From Adiantum capillus-veneris (taxonomy: Eukaryota; Streptophyta; Polypodiopsida; Polypodiales; Pteridaceae), in assembly GCA_014529385.2 (NCBI GenBank), contig CM043947.1, positions 96,754,036 through 96,816,035 of the forward strand: DNA of 62,000 nt, read 5' to 3'. The position numbers and the translations under genes are program-made. The first letter of the stretch is position 1; each line of letters begins with the position of its first letter. Shown here piece by piece: positions 49,241 to 59,560 of the stretch. The notes below the pieces were generated by a model that had not been told where the DNA came from, ran no database searches, and saw only the letters and a program-made list of their open reading frames with translations.

Positions 49241-49467
49241 TGTTACCATATACATGTGGTAGTGATGTGTGTGAACACACTAGGACCGTCGGGGCATTTT
49301 TTCCCTCTTTAGGAGGTGTTTTCCCCTGTGCATTGTATATACGCCCATCACTCTAGGGCTATCTATCTTTCCATTGCACACTAAGTAATACACTCTCTAT
49401 TGTGTGCCTTGACCTTCCTTCATCTTCTCCAAGCTGTGTGTGTTTCTCTGCAACCCTAATTCCAACA
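49241..49467 (+). repeat. 3' LTR of the copia element
   Basis: TGTTACCATATACATGTGGT to CCCTAATTCCAACA. Compared with the 5' LTR it has a 6-base insertion after CATATA, a 2-base deletion in the TATATA tract and around ten substitutions. Confidence 0.95.
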
Positions 49468-51604
49468 CTACTTCCACCACCTACGACTACAAAGCAATTG
49501 GCAACCTTTATACACAAAGTGTAGTACATGGCATGGTTTATTCCATTGTCTTCATAGCTCCTTTATCCATTACAACAAATGGAAAATCATGATCCACTCC
49601 AATGGGATGACAAGTGTGAAGAAGTAATTCAAGAGGTTAAAGAGGTTTTAGGGCGGTTGTCAGCCATGCAGGCTTCTGATTGGGAGCAAGCATTTTATAT
49701 AAATCCATCAGTATAGGGGATGATGCCATTAGGACATGATATTACAAAAGGGGAAGGGCAACCATTATATGAGGCCAGTATATTGTGCAAGCCGAGTGAA
49801 GTTGGTAACAGAGAGAAAATTCTCGGAAGTAGAGCTAGTGATAGCCCATGTAATATTTGCTTGTCGATGATTTCGTCATTACTTGCTACCACGACCTTTT
49901 GTTTTCTTAATGAGTTACGGCTTTTTGCCACAGTTAATTAATGGCACTAACATGTCAAATGTGGTCAAGAAATGGGTAATTGAGCTGCAAGAGTTTGAGT
50001 TCTCTTTTTTAGTGGAAGACAGTACAAGAGCTACCCTAGCTAATTTGTTGACTTACAAGGAGAATCCCTTTCTTGTTAAGGAAGAGGTGGTGAGAAGGGT
50101 AGTTGAAGAAGTGTCACAGATAAAAAATGCACATGTGTTGTTCTTTGATGGCTCATACAGAAAGAGCCATGATGCGGCTTCAGGGAGTATAGCACTTTAT
50201 GATCCAAAGCTAGTATGCAAGAGGGGGTTCAAATTGGATGCGCATAGTACCAATGAGGCTAAATATGCTACTTTGGAATCTAGATTACACATTTGTTTGA
50301 AGCATGGGATTGGAAGTTTGAGCATGAAAGGCGATGCCTTGTTAGATGTGAAGCAAGTGTTGGGTGTGTGGAAGAGCAAGAACACCTCATTGAAGGAAAT
50401 GTATTTTAGAATTAAAGGCCTGTTAAAAAATTTCAAAGCATGGAGCATCAGACAATTTGAATGTGCTCTAAATGGAGAGGCACGTGAAGCAGTTCAAAGA
50501 ATTATTGGGGAGCTATTTGTGTTCATGACCAATTTACCTCTTTATCATGGCCCGGAAAGTTTGGCTCAATAAGAGGATTTTTTGCTAGCAGGAATCATTC
50601 CAAAGGACATTCAAAAGTCTAAGAAGTATGGTATTGTGCGTAGAGCATACAAGTACAAATTGAATGGTGATGTATTATACATGAAAGGGGATGATCTCAT
50701 GTTGAGACATGTACCTTGGAGGGAGGAGCTTTATAGAGTGTTGGAAGAGAATCATGAAGGCGTATGTGGCGGCCATTTTTCTCTAAAGATCACCTTGCAT
50801 AAGATCTTGCAAGAGGGGTATGTATGGCCTAGTTTGCAAAATGATGTTCACCATTGGTGTAGGTCTTGCAATAGGTGTCAAGCATTTGGAAAGAGAGTGT
50901 TGAAGCCAGAGCTATGAAAAACCATTATGGCGTTTGATATGTTTGAAAAGTGGGGGATTGATGCAATAGGCCCGTTACCTATCACAAGCAGGGGCAAAAG
51001 CTATATTTTGACTGCAGTGGACTATCTCTCTAGATGGGCAAAGGCTATAGCAGTAAAACAATCACTGCAAAGGATGTGGAAAAATAAGTGTACGATGAAA
51101 TATGTTGCAAGTTTGGGGTGCCATTGGAGCTACTTTCGGATAAGGGGCCAGGATTTAGAGCTAAACTGCTAGACTTTTTATGCGCAAAGATGAAGATTGG
51201 GCACCAGCATACCACTCCTTATTATCCATAATGTAATGGCTTAAATGAAAGATTCAATGGTTTTGTGCTACAACAGTAAGCTGGACAAGACATCCCAAAA
51301 GAAGTTTCAAATTAAGTGGGAGGGCCCTTTCAAGGTAGTGGAGTGTTTTCTGAATGGTACATATCAGTTGGTTAACCTGGATGGGATTATACATAAGTCC
51401 AGGGTAACTGGATTGCATCTTAAATTGTATCATGCTAGATTGATGCTGGTGGAGCAAGATGAGATGTCTGTAGAACAAGCAATGTCTGTGAGGAGTAAGG
51501 AGACTTGTGACGCAACGAGTCTCATATCTCTTTTTGCTGATGCTGATCATGAATGGTCTAGTAGGCTAGGGGATGGGAAAATAATGTTAGGAGTTTCTTG
51601 GTAG
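49468..51604 (+). pseudogene. gypsy-1 pol, second part: RT end, RNase H, archaeal-type RNase H, integrase
   Basis: Picks up after the copia insertion with TTTKQLATFIHKV (RT thumb), LSAMQASDWEQAFYINPSV and a degraded RNase H. Then LPRPFVFLMSYGFLPQLING and KKWVIELQEFEFSFLVEDST lead into a second RNase H: AHVLFFDGSYRKSHDAASGS, STNEAKYATLESRLHICLKH, SMKGDALLDVKQVLGVWKSK (Asp, Glu, Asp in place). Integrase follows: HEGVCGGHFSLKITLHKILQ, WPSLQNDVHHWCRSCNRCQ (HHCC finger) and FEKWGIDAIGPLPITSRGKS. The core then shifts frame (LLSDKGPGFRA-like text). A deletion joins LNERFNG (about 51,258) to the C-terminal KWEGPFKVVECFLNGTYQLV and LHLKLYHARLMLVEQDE. Open from 49,883 to 50,572. Confidence 0.85.
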
Positions 51605-51607
51605 AAG

Positions 51608-52707
51608 TGATTGCGAATATGTACATGCACATGCATGGTGCACCAAATAAAGGATTGCCCATTTTCCAGATCCAGGTGGTTACGTGGGACCCACATGTGT
51701 ACAGGTAGAACAGCGGTATATCGATTTTCATTATCACTAGTACTAGTGTGTTTTTTCTATAATAATGAGTGCGTAAAACTTCTTGAGGAATCTATCTGCG
51801 GGCCAGCGACATGAGGTAAGAAGGTGCGTCAGATGGCTCTAGTGGCATCAGGAGGTTGAATGGGGTCAATACTTGCACGTGGGTAAGCGAGGACACAACG
51901 TGGGTGTTTTCTTGTGATGATTATGCAAAAAATTCATCATGAGGACTATATTTGGGGGTCACTTCACGTGTTTGCGGGATGCATTATCGGAGAAAGTTGA
52001 GTGCTAGGTGTGCAGATGGATGTAGAAGGGTGACAAAAATGCACTGTGTGGCCAGTTTTTGGCCTTTTCGGGGTCCGTTTGAGGTCAACTAAAAAGCCAA
52101 AGGTGCCCAAGGGATAAATTGAAGTGTGAACACTAAAAAACCTGAGAAAAAGACCAGCAAAACATGGAAAGAAGAGGAGGAACAACTACACCTCAACTTT
52201 TGTTGTTTTTGGAGCCTGTTTTGGCCATAAACTGCTCATCCGAGGTCGGATTTGAGCACTTTGATATTGTAGAATGGGGTTTTTGGCTACTCTACGAATG
52301 CAATGGTGCTGTCCATTTTACCAAATTTCTCACTTTTTCCTACTATTTTTGGCTGTGTAAGTTTCTTCTGTGAGCGAAGCCTCTGTTCAAATTTGTGATT
52401 GTATCTGGCATATTTCATCCATATTGTGTGAGCTATTTTCCCCATTGGTGTTGTCCCAAGCTCAATTTTATCTAAACATCAGTAGTCTTCCTCTTTTGAA
52501 CTGAGTTTTTGGGTGTGTGTTTGTGTGTGCGTGTTGAGTGGGCAAATGGATAGTCTCTCTCCTCTCACTCCATTGGTGCGTTTCCTCTCTTAGCCAGGTG
52601 GGTTTTGTAAGTCGAGTGGTTCTCCATAGTGTGTGTGTGTGTGTATCATCCCAAGAGTGTGTGTTGGTGATTATAGAGGCGTTGTGTGTGTCTCCATCCC
52701 GATAACA
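51608..52707 (+). repeat. 3' LTR of gypsy-1
   Basis: TGATTGCGAATATGTACATG to CCATCCCGATAACA. It aligns over its length with 35467-36583 but with clearly more differences than the copia LTR pair, consistent with gypsy-1 being older than its copia insertion. Preceded by a purine-rich GGGGATGGGAAAATAATG stretch about 35 bases upstream. Confidence 0.9.
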
Positions 52708-53616
52708 TCGGGTTTCATCTAATTGTTCCAGGTTGTCTAGTCTCTCCAATAGCTCATGGCCTGTCTATCCTAATTGTGTTGCTACTCTTAGGGTTTTGAT
52801 TAAGAATTCCAATGGTAGGATCGCATTAATCCCAAATTCCAGGTTAAAGGGATTCATGCCAATGAAAGTTTTAAAAGATACTCTGTAAGCCCATAAGGTT
52901 GTGTGTAGCATTTGATCCCAATCATTTCTTGAGTCACTGACTATTTTGGTGAGTACGGTGCATAAGATTTTGTTGGTACTCTCTGATTGATTGTTAGCTT
53001 GCAGATGATACTGTGCTGATTTGCGATGGACCACCATGAATTTTTCAAGGTGGCTTTCAATGACATCTTTCAAAACGTGTGTTCCCCTATCGCTCACTAT
53101 TTTTATGGATAGACCATATTTTATAAAGATGTGTTTGAAGAGGAACTGAGCTGTAGTTCTTGCATCATTTTTTTGGGTCGCTTTTGCTTTCGCCCATTTT
53201 GTAATGTAGTCTATTGCTACTATGATGTATTGTGCGTGCGACCTATATCCTGGAGGTATGATGGGACCAATGAAGTCAATGACCCATTTGGAAAAAGCAG
53301 GTACTCCCATCATTGGCCTTAGTGGCATTTCATCTCTCTGTAAGGGTGGTTTGGTGCATTGACATTCATCACATTGTTTGACATAGGTCTCTACATTCAT
53401 AAATAGGGTTGGCCATCATATGCTTGAGTGTAGCATAAGCTTTTCCATTTTATCAGCACAAAAATGTCCCCCTGGCTGTCTTGAGTGTGCTTGTTCTAAG
53501 ATAACATAATATTTGCTTTCTGTAGCACACAGCCGTAGTTGTTTGTCTTTTCCCCGCCTATACAGTTGGTTGGCAATGAGAAAGTAGTGTTTAGCCTCTT
53601 CTTCTACAATTTTCAT
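52708..53616 (-). pseudogene. gypsy-2 integrase (zinc finger and catalytic core)
   Basis: The finger reads ESKYYVILEQAHSRQPGGHF with CADKMEKLMLH, a stop, then YVKQCDECQCTKPPLQRDEM (HHCC). The core has all three catalytic positions: D in SKWVIDFIGPIIPPGYRSHA, D in IKIVSDRGTHVLKDVIESHL and E in QANNQSESTNKILCTVL. It continues WDQMLHTTLWAYRVSFKTFI, GMNPFNLEFGINAILPLEFL and RLDNLEQLDETR, where it meets the gypsy-1 LTR at 52,708. The core (52,765-53,400) is one open frame of about 210 residues, surprisingly intact for its surroundings. Confidence 0.9.
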
Positions 53617-54128
53617 TCTTGCCTTGCCCCATCCCTCTAAGAAGGTCTTGTTTTTAAGTACTCAGCTACGTGAGTACTCCATTTGGGTGCTTGTAGTACT
53701 CAAAACAGGGTGGCATGTTCCACTGAAGGTTGTTTTGTATAGCTATCACATGTTTTTACATATGTATGGACACTGTGTTCCATGTTTGGCTAGTAGACTC
53801 CCAGTATCTTTAGCTATTGGCATGTATGCGTTTCTCCATTGTAAAATCCCGTATTTTGTATGTGAGCATGTTTGAAGTAGTAGGTGGATTATTCGGGTTG
53901 TACAAATAGTCTCAATATCCCATCCTTACCGTGTTTGTAAAGTCGTCCTGATAAAAGATGGAGATTTTGCGTTTGATGTATAATTGATGGTTGTCTTTCT
54001 ATCTGTAATGACCTGATTGTGAGTAGAGGAATGACCTCTTGGCTCCATCTCAGGACCATTTTGATGTTAAACAGATATGAATCAGGAAGATCATCATTGA
54101 CACCCTCAGGTGCTTCTACATGAAACAG
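53617..54128 (-). pseudogene. gypsy-2 RNase H to integrase linker, decayed
   Basis: No clear motif. It lies between the RNase H terminus (RADHLS) and the integrase finger, where gypsy elements have a poorly conserved connection. Stops in all frames. Confidence 0.5.
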
Positions 54129-55382
54129 TCATGAAAGATGATCTGCTCGTGTGTGTGTGTGTGTAGTCCCCTTTTTTACGACTATCATGGAGTCCAACTC
54201 AAGAAATAGTATAAACCAGCGAACAATTCTTCCAGTGTTGCAAGGTTTGTTTACTAGATATAGCAGTGCTTGGTGATCCACGAAGAAAACAAACTTGTTT
54301 GCAAGAAGGTAGTGTCTAATTTTTTTGACGGCATATATCATCTCCAAACCTTCTCTTTCCGTAGTGGTATAAGTTTTCTCTGAATTGTTTACCTACCAAC
54401 TAGAGTAGCAAATGGGAAAATCCATTTTCTTCTCTCCTGGCTGGGCTAATATGCATCCGATGGCATAGGCTGATGCATCAACATGCACATGAAAGATTTT
54501 TCTCTAGTCAGTGGCTTGCAAAATAAGAGCAAAAATTAATTGCTACTTCAATTTTTGGAAAGCCTGCTCGCATTCTTCCGTCCAGAGTCAAACTTAGCAA
54601 TGAGGGCCTACAACGGTTTAGCTATTATAGCATACATATATATGAAACGCCTGTAGTACCCACAATGCCCCATAAATGCCTGCATTTCCTTCATCTTTGC
54701 TGGACTCGGTACTGTAGCAATTATTTGTACCTTCTCTTGATCAATTGAAATTCTGTTTTTGGACACAATGTGGCCCAAAATTTTACCTTGTCTTACCATG
54801 AAGACGCATTTTTCCAGGTTTAACCAAATATGATACGTTTTGCATTTTTCACAGACTTTTCCTAGATGAGTTATATGATCACTTCTTCGATAAGAGTAAA
54901 CACAAAGATGCTCCATGTAAATCTCCAAAAATTGTCTGAGATATTCCTTGGATGCATGACACATCAGTCTATGGAATGTAGAAAGGGCATTGGTCAGGCC
55001 GAAACACATTACCCTCCTGTAGGCAGATATACCCCACTCTATTACAAAAGATGTCTTATGTTGATCTTCTGCTTTAATTATCAACTGATTGTAGCCTAAG
55101 AACCCATCCAAAAAACTATAGGCCTCTTTCTCTACTACCCTCTCAATAACATGATCCCTTATTGATAATGGATAGTTATCCTTGATGGTGGCTGCATTTA
55201 CCTGTTTGAGGTTTACACAAACACACATTTTGCCATTCTTTTTGGGTACTACCACAATAGGGAACACCCACCCAATCCGTGTGTTCAATCTCGAAGATAA
55301 ACTCGGAATCCTTCAGTTTGTCTATCTCTTCCTTGATTTTCTTGGCAAAAGTTTCATTGTATGTGTAAGACCTTGTCTGCAT
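54129..55382 (-). pseudogene. gypsy-2 reverse transcriptase and RNase H
   Basis: Starts near QTRSYTYNETFAKKIKEEID with KLKDSEFIFEIEHTDW. RT continues PIVVVPKKNGKMCVCVNLKQ, VNAATIKDNYPLSIRDHVIE, KEAYSFLDGFLGYNQLIIKA, VMCFGLTNALSTFHRLMCHA and FLEIYMEHLCVYS, where the catalytic Y-M-D-D has become Y-M-E-H. Then GKILGHIVSKNRISID and MQAFMGHCGYYRRFIYMYAI. RNase H: MEMIYAVKKIRHYLLANKFV, FFVDHQALLYLVNKPCNTGR, and the end KKGTTHTHTRADHLS, where a (GT)n microsatellite has expanded inside the codons. The segment between RT and RNase H (54,350-54,600) is decayed. Confidence 0.9.
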
Positions 55383-56516
55383 GGTCTGGCATCACTCTTA
55401 AGGGTTATCGTGTGCTGACAGATCTCAGGATCTATCCCCTTTAGATCTTTGTATAACCATGCAAAGACATCTTTGTATTGTCTGAGCGTATCGACTAGAA
55501 GCCACTCTTCTTCATCAGTAAGGTCCGTGGCAATGTATGCCGGTTTAGGCTCCTTGCCTAGTTCTGCTAAGTTGATGCATTTGGCTTTTTCACGCCCATC
55601 ATATAAAGTTCTTGGTTCTTTGGAATCTCGTTTGGGTTTCTGCAACACAATTTTCCTATCCTGAATAGTATACTTCTTATAGTGGGAAGGTGCATCGAAT
55701 TTATTATTGTTTGATTCCTCGTCAGTTTCCATTTTTGTTGTCCAAATTTCCTTCAAGGCTCGTTTCAGTTCATTGTATTCGATTTTGCACTCCATTTTGG
55801 ACAACTTTGTCGATTTATCGAATTGCTCTTTTTGTTGGTTTTCGTGTGTTCGTCTTTTTTGTTTTTGTTTTCGTTAAGTCAGGATTCATGTATCTCTTTG
55901 ATATCCCGTGTTTGAGGCAATCAATTGCTTCTACTAACCTTAGGTACTACATTTTGTCAGTTAACAAAGGTATTGAGTCTTCGTTGTGCTTGTTTTGGTT
56001 GTTTCTGCGTTTATCTCGATATTTGCGTTGTCTTTGAGGATTTTGGGAAATCATAGTAGATCACCCGTTGATCCTTTTGTTTGATGTTCTGACTTGAGCT
56101 ACTGACAGCTCGTCGTCTGTGTTGTACTCCAATAGCTTATCATTCGAGTCCTAGAAATGATCTTCGTCCATTTGGTCAAGGTCTCTTATTGAGATTTCAT
56201 CCACTATGCGTCGACACTCAGCAATCCCCTCCTCGTCAGGGACTTCCCACTCTAACTTCGGATTTAGAGTGACACTCAACATCTAGAATGGAATGATATC
56301 ATATCCTTCCTCATTGCAGAATTTGGTGATGGTCACCTCGTTTACACAAACATCAAGAGTGGCTACGATCTGTTGCCATCCAAAAGGTTTGAACATCTCT
56401 TCTAGAAAAGGATTTGGTATATATGCCTTGTCTTGTGTAGTCCTATCAAGAATGCAATTTTTCCTTTTTAAACTTCCACCTTCGAAAGCTTCTCCTATCC
56501 CACTGCTGAGCATTGT
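55383..56516 (-). pseudogene. gypsy-2 protease-to-RT linker
   Basis: An acidic and basic linker typical of this polyprotein: GQTTQDK-like TTQDKAYIPNPFLEEMFKPF, GWQQIVATLDVCVNEVTITK, LEWEVPDEEGIAECRRIVDE, RTLYDGREKAKCINLAELGK and PAYIATDLTDEEEWLLVDTL, RQYKDVFAWLYKDLKGIDPE (just before RT). Open over 55,322-55,804, broken elsewhere. The last two segments are the conserved approach to the RT fingers in gypsy elements. Confidence 0.75.
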
Positions 56517-57157
56517 TTTGCAACCAAGCCGGTATTCCCCCTTCTTAGTTAGCTGTTGTGGAGTTGGAGTCTTCTTCAGGGTTTTGTTCTACATCTTTAT
56601 AGCTATGATCTGTGATACTAGTTTTTGTAGTGACATCCTTGTTCCTTAGATAGATATAGTTGTAACCCCAATCTTGCACCATTTTCAGCTAACGCATGAA
56701 TGGTCCGCCCAATATGATGTCAAAATTGATGCTCTTGTCGAAATTCATAATAGCAAACGTGTGTTCATATGTAGTTCCGCAAGAGGTTACCACAATCTAC
56801 TCCAGGATGCCAATTGGTTTTCTCAGATACCCATCTGCTAATTGAAGTTTCATTCTAGTCTTTTGGAGAGCAGGTTTTTCCCATTTCTCCCACATTTCTT
56901 TGGTAGCTATGGCTATTCCAGCCCCACTATCCAATACTGCTATTGAATTAACCTCTTTGTACTCCACCGGCAGGGTAGTATTTCCTTCTTCACCTTCACA
57001 ATAATCCCCTACCTTGTTCACTGGTACGGGCTCATGTTTAGTTTGTTCCCTGCGTTGTGTCTTCAGTGTGTTTGGAGAAGCATTGGGTGTCAGAATTATT
57101 AGCCGTATTTTTTCCAAATCTCTCCCAACCTGCTCCCAAAGTTACGGTCTGATTTAA
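56517..57157 (-). pseudogene. gypsy-2 protease
   Basis: Open on 56,797-57,117: PVPVNKVGDYCEGEEGNTTL, then the active site NSIAVLDSGAGIAIATKEMW (D-S-G-A intact), QKTRMKLQLADGYLRKPIGI. It continues after a stop as DIILGGPFMR (I-L-G-x-P-F) and MVQDWGYNYIYL. Upstream LWEQVGRDLEKI pairs with HCTLTLSEL on the far side of the TTAA-flanked insertion, showing that the insertion split this protein. Confidence 0.85.
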
Positions 57158-58496
57158 CACTAGAATGGTAACATGACACTTTTATGTCCTTGGACACTTT
57201 TGTGTCCTGTTAAGTGACCATTTTGCTTGAATTATTTGAAGAGTATGAAAATGAATTTCTAGGTGCTATATATCCACAAAGTTGCCTTATGAGCTGAGAA
57301 AAACTTAGATTTTTTTTTTGAGTATCTATCTCACCATTAACCTTACTCTTGCACAACATTTTTGAACCTAAACTGTGTGAAAAAACGGGTCCTGTTTTTG
57401 GCTCTTTTTCAATTTTTGGCAACTATACCACTCTAAACTTCATGTTTGTGAGGTTTAGATGGCTAGAGGTTAGGCCTTCGTAGTTCTCAACATGTTTTGA
57501 TGCTTGTAGGGAGAGCTAAGTGTTATAATTGAAAGTTATGACCAATTTACAAGAATTGCATAATCCTGCTTTTTGGGCAAAATTAGCACTTTTATGAATA
57601 TTTTGGTGGCTTTCTTGATATCCAAATTCAATTTTGATTGTGTAAGTGTAATGTATAACATAAAGCTAATCTTCCTTTAGTTTTGGGGGACCTAATATGC
57701 TATATAGCATAGTATATGATGATGGTTGAGTTTTTTGATTTGCTGAAGAATACGATACATTTTAGGGTAGCAAGTATAACTTTCTCAATATTGCTAGTTT
57801 CTTAGGCCAAATGTGTGTATTTTGTAGGTAGTAACCATATCTAATCATAGACTACAAACTTGGCTAGATATTGAGTAGTTTCTATGGGTTTCTAGAGGCC
57901 AGAATGCTAAACCCAGTTTTTTCATGTTTGTTGTATTTAGCACTTTATCATTGCTCCCAAAGTTCCAATTGTAAGAGATCCATTACCCTTTTGACATGCT
58001 CCATGGCTCCTTTTGAATCCAGAGGCCCAAAGGGAACTAAGAAAACATGTATATAGTATCTGTATTGAGCGTGACTATAGAAACTTTGATGATAGGTCCG
58101 CAGAATGGCAAAAATGCAACTTTTTTTTACCTATTTTTTTGCCCAAAAAAAAATTAGTGAGGTAAAAGCAACCATATGTTTTGGTCACCAACCCATTGAA
58201 GTTAATGGGGCATTTTATCTCATGTCCTACAAAAATCTCCACTCTTATTTATATGCAATCAACCGTAAGAAATTGCTGTTTTGGGCAAAATGCACTGGTC
58301 CATCAACTTTGGAGGCTTGTAGTGACCAAGGGATGAGAAAAATTACAAGTTTCTCATTTTTTCCATATGTAGTATTTACTGAACTATAAGCTCATGAAAG
58401 GATTTTTCAAAATGAGTGGATTTACTATGGTTTTGGAATTTTTTCCCAAAACCCTGAAAGGACACTTTTATGTCCTGTTAGGTTACCAATCTAGTG
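57158..58496. mobile_element. non-autonomous piggyBac-like element, 1,339 bp, TTAA target duplication
   Basis: Bounded on both sides by TTAA (57154-57157 and 58497-58500). The termini are inverted: CACTAGAATGGTAAC at the left and CACTAGATTGGTAAC when the right end is read in reverse (one mismatch in 15). Just inside both ends lies a copy of GGACAC/TGACAC-TTTT-(A/G)TGTCC, itself a small hairpin; the left end has two. It splits gypsy-2 coding. TTAA duplication with CACTAG-type ends is characteristic of piggyBac. No transposase is encoded; the inside is AT-rich with only short frames. The superfamily call is inference from the ends. Confidence 0.7.
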
Positions 58497-58500
58497 TTAA

Positions 58501-59560
58501 CTCTGACAAAGTTAGTGTACAATGGATAGAGGATGACATCAACTCATGAAGAGTTTTGGTATCCATAATCTTAGGATTGGCCATCCATTGAGATGCTACT
58601 TTCTTCACCTCTGATCGGGTTTCACGGATATCAATAAATGAAGGTAAAGTCTTCAATGATTGCGGTTTACTATCTTCCAATATCGTTGTACCTGCATCGG
58701 TATACAGTGATCTGATGTCATTTGGGTAGAGCTCATGCTCCAAGTGGATCTTTGTGATGGGAGGTGACAAAAGTGTAGCACTTCCATTTTTTCTATTCCT
58801 GACCTGTTCCCATAGCTCCGGAGACCATTTTTCTTCTACTTCCATAATTGGCAATGATGCTTGAGAATACATTCCATCTATCATATTGGCTGCCACCCTC
58901 GTATCCAATGGTATTGCGTTTATAGAATCTGGTTGGTCTTCCTTTTTTATTCCCTGCCCCTCTAACTCTTGAATTTTTTCTCGGATTAATACCTCAATTT
59001 TTGGAGCAGTAGGAACTAGTGGTTGCATAAGTGCTTGAGCAGCTTGGATAAGCTCCTTCCACATCTTTAGCCGGCCTCACTTTCTCATAGCACGGATGAG
59101 GGTACGTTAACCACCTATGCTCTTGGGTTTGGTTAGGCTTTAGCCTTGCATGGTAAGCTTTTAAAATTGGATCCAAAGGTTTGAAACCTTGTCTACCAAG
59201 ACAAATCCTCCCGATGGTATAACTGATGGTTTTTTATCTCGTTGTTCCCCTTAAGGTCTCTTTTTCTTTGCAGTTGTTATTCTGTTTGTAGTAATTTGGT
59301 TTCCAATGCCGTTTTTCCTTTTTCTCTTTTGGCTTTCATCTTGTTTTGTTTTGCCTTCAAGGATTTCCTAGGGGTTCGGACATACAAATTTTCTATCTTT
59401 GTTTGGCTGGCTGGGATGTTCCTTGCTGCCTCACGAGCTTGAGCTCTAGTTACCACGTTTATCAGAATTTTTGGTTCTATTTCTGATCCACTTGAGCTTG
59501 ACACAATCCCCATCTTGTTCATGGTTGCTTTCCCTTTGTCAGGGTTTTTTTGACAGTGTA
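58501..59560 (-). pseudogene. gypsy-2 gag-to-protease linker
   Basis: From the second zinc knuckle leftward: NKMGIVSSSSGSEIEPKILI, NVVTRAQAREAARNIPASQ, SLKAKQNKMKAKREKGK (basic), then AYHARLKPNQTQEHRWL and, open on 58,483-59,064, MWKELIQAAQALMQPLVPTA, MIDGMYSQASLPIMEVEEKW and MSSSIHCTLTLSEL. This resembles the pre-protease text at 12.1 kb (STPVTCMITLAQLL). Frame changes at about 59,100-59,280. Confidence 0.75.

Larger units (their letters stand above)
44297..49467 (+). mobile_element. Ty1/copia LTR retrotransposon (nested in gypsy-1)
   Basis: Complete structure: LTRs of 223 and 227 bp, PBS, gag, protease, integrase, RT and RNase H (integrase before RT, hence copia), then PPT. The flanks CTTCT and CTACT differ at one base and are probably the 5-bp target duplication. 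It splits the gypsy-1 text between VTSIIL and PPTTTKQLATFIHKV. The LTRs differ at roughly a dozen sites plus two small indels, so it is not very recent, and the coding region has at least six stops and two frameshifts. Confidence 0.95.
35467..52707 (+). mobile_element. gypsy-1: Ty3/gypsy LTR retrotransposon of Tat (dual RNase H) type, with nested insertions
   Basis: Two similar LTRs of about 1.1 kb, in the same orientation, bound gag, protease, RT, RNase H, a second archaeal-type RNase H and integrase in the order PR-RT-RH-aRH-INT, which marks the Tat lineage. It is interrupted by a third gypsy fragment (about 39.7-43.2 kb), a hAT-type MITE (43,755-44,111) and a copia element (44,297-49,467). 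All coding parts carry stops or shifts. It sits inside the integrase of gypsy-2. No target-site duplication is evident at its ends (AGAAA before, TCGGG after). Confidence 0.85.
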
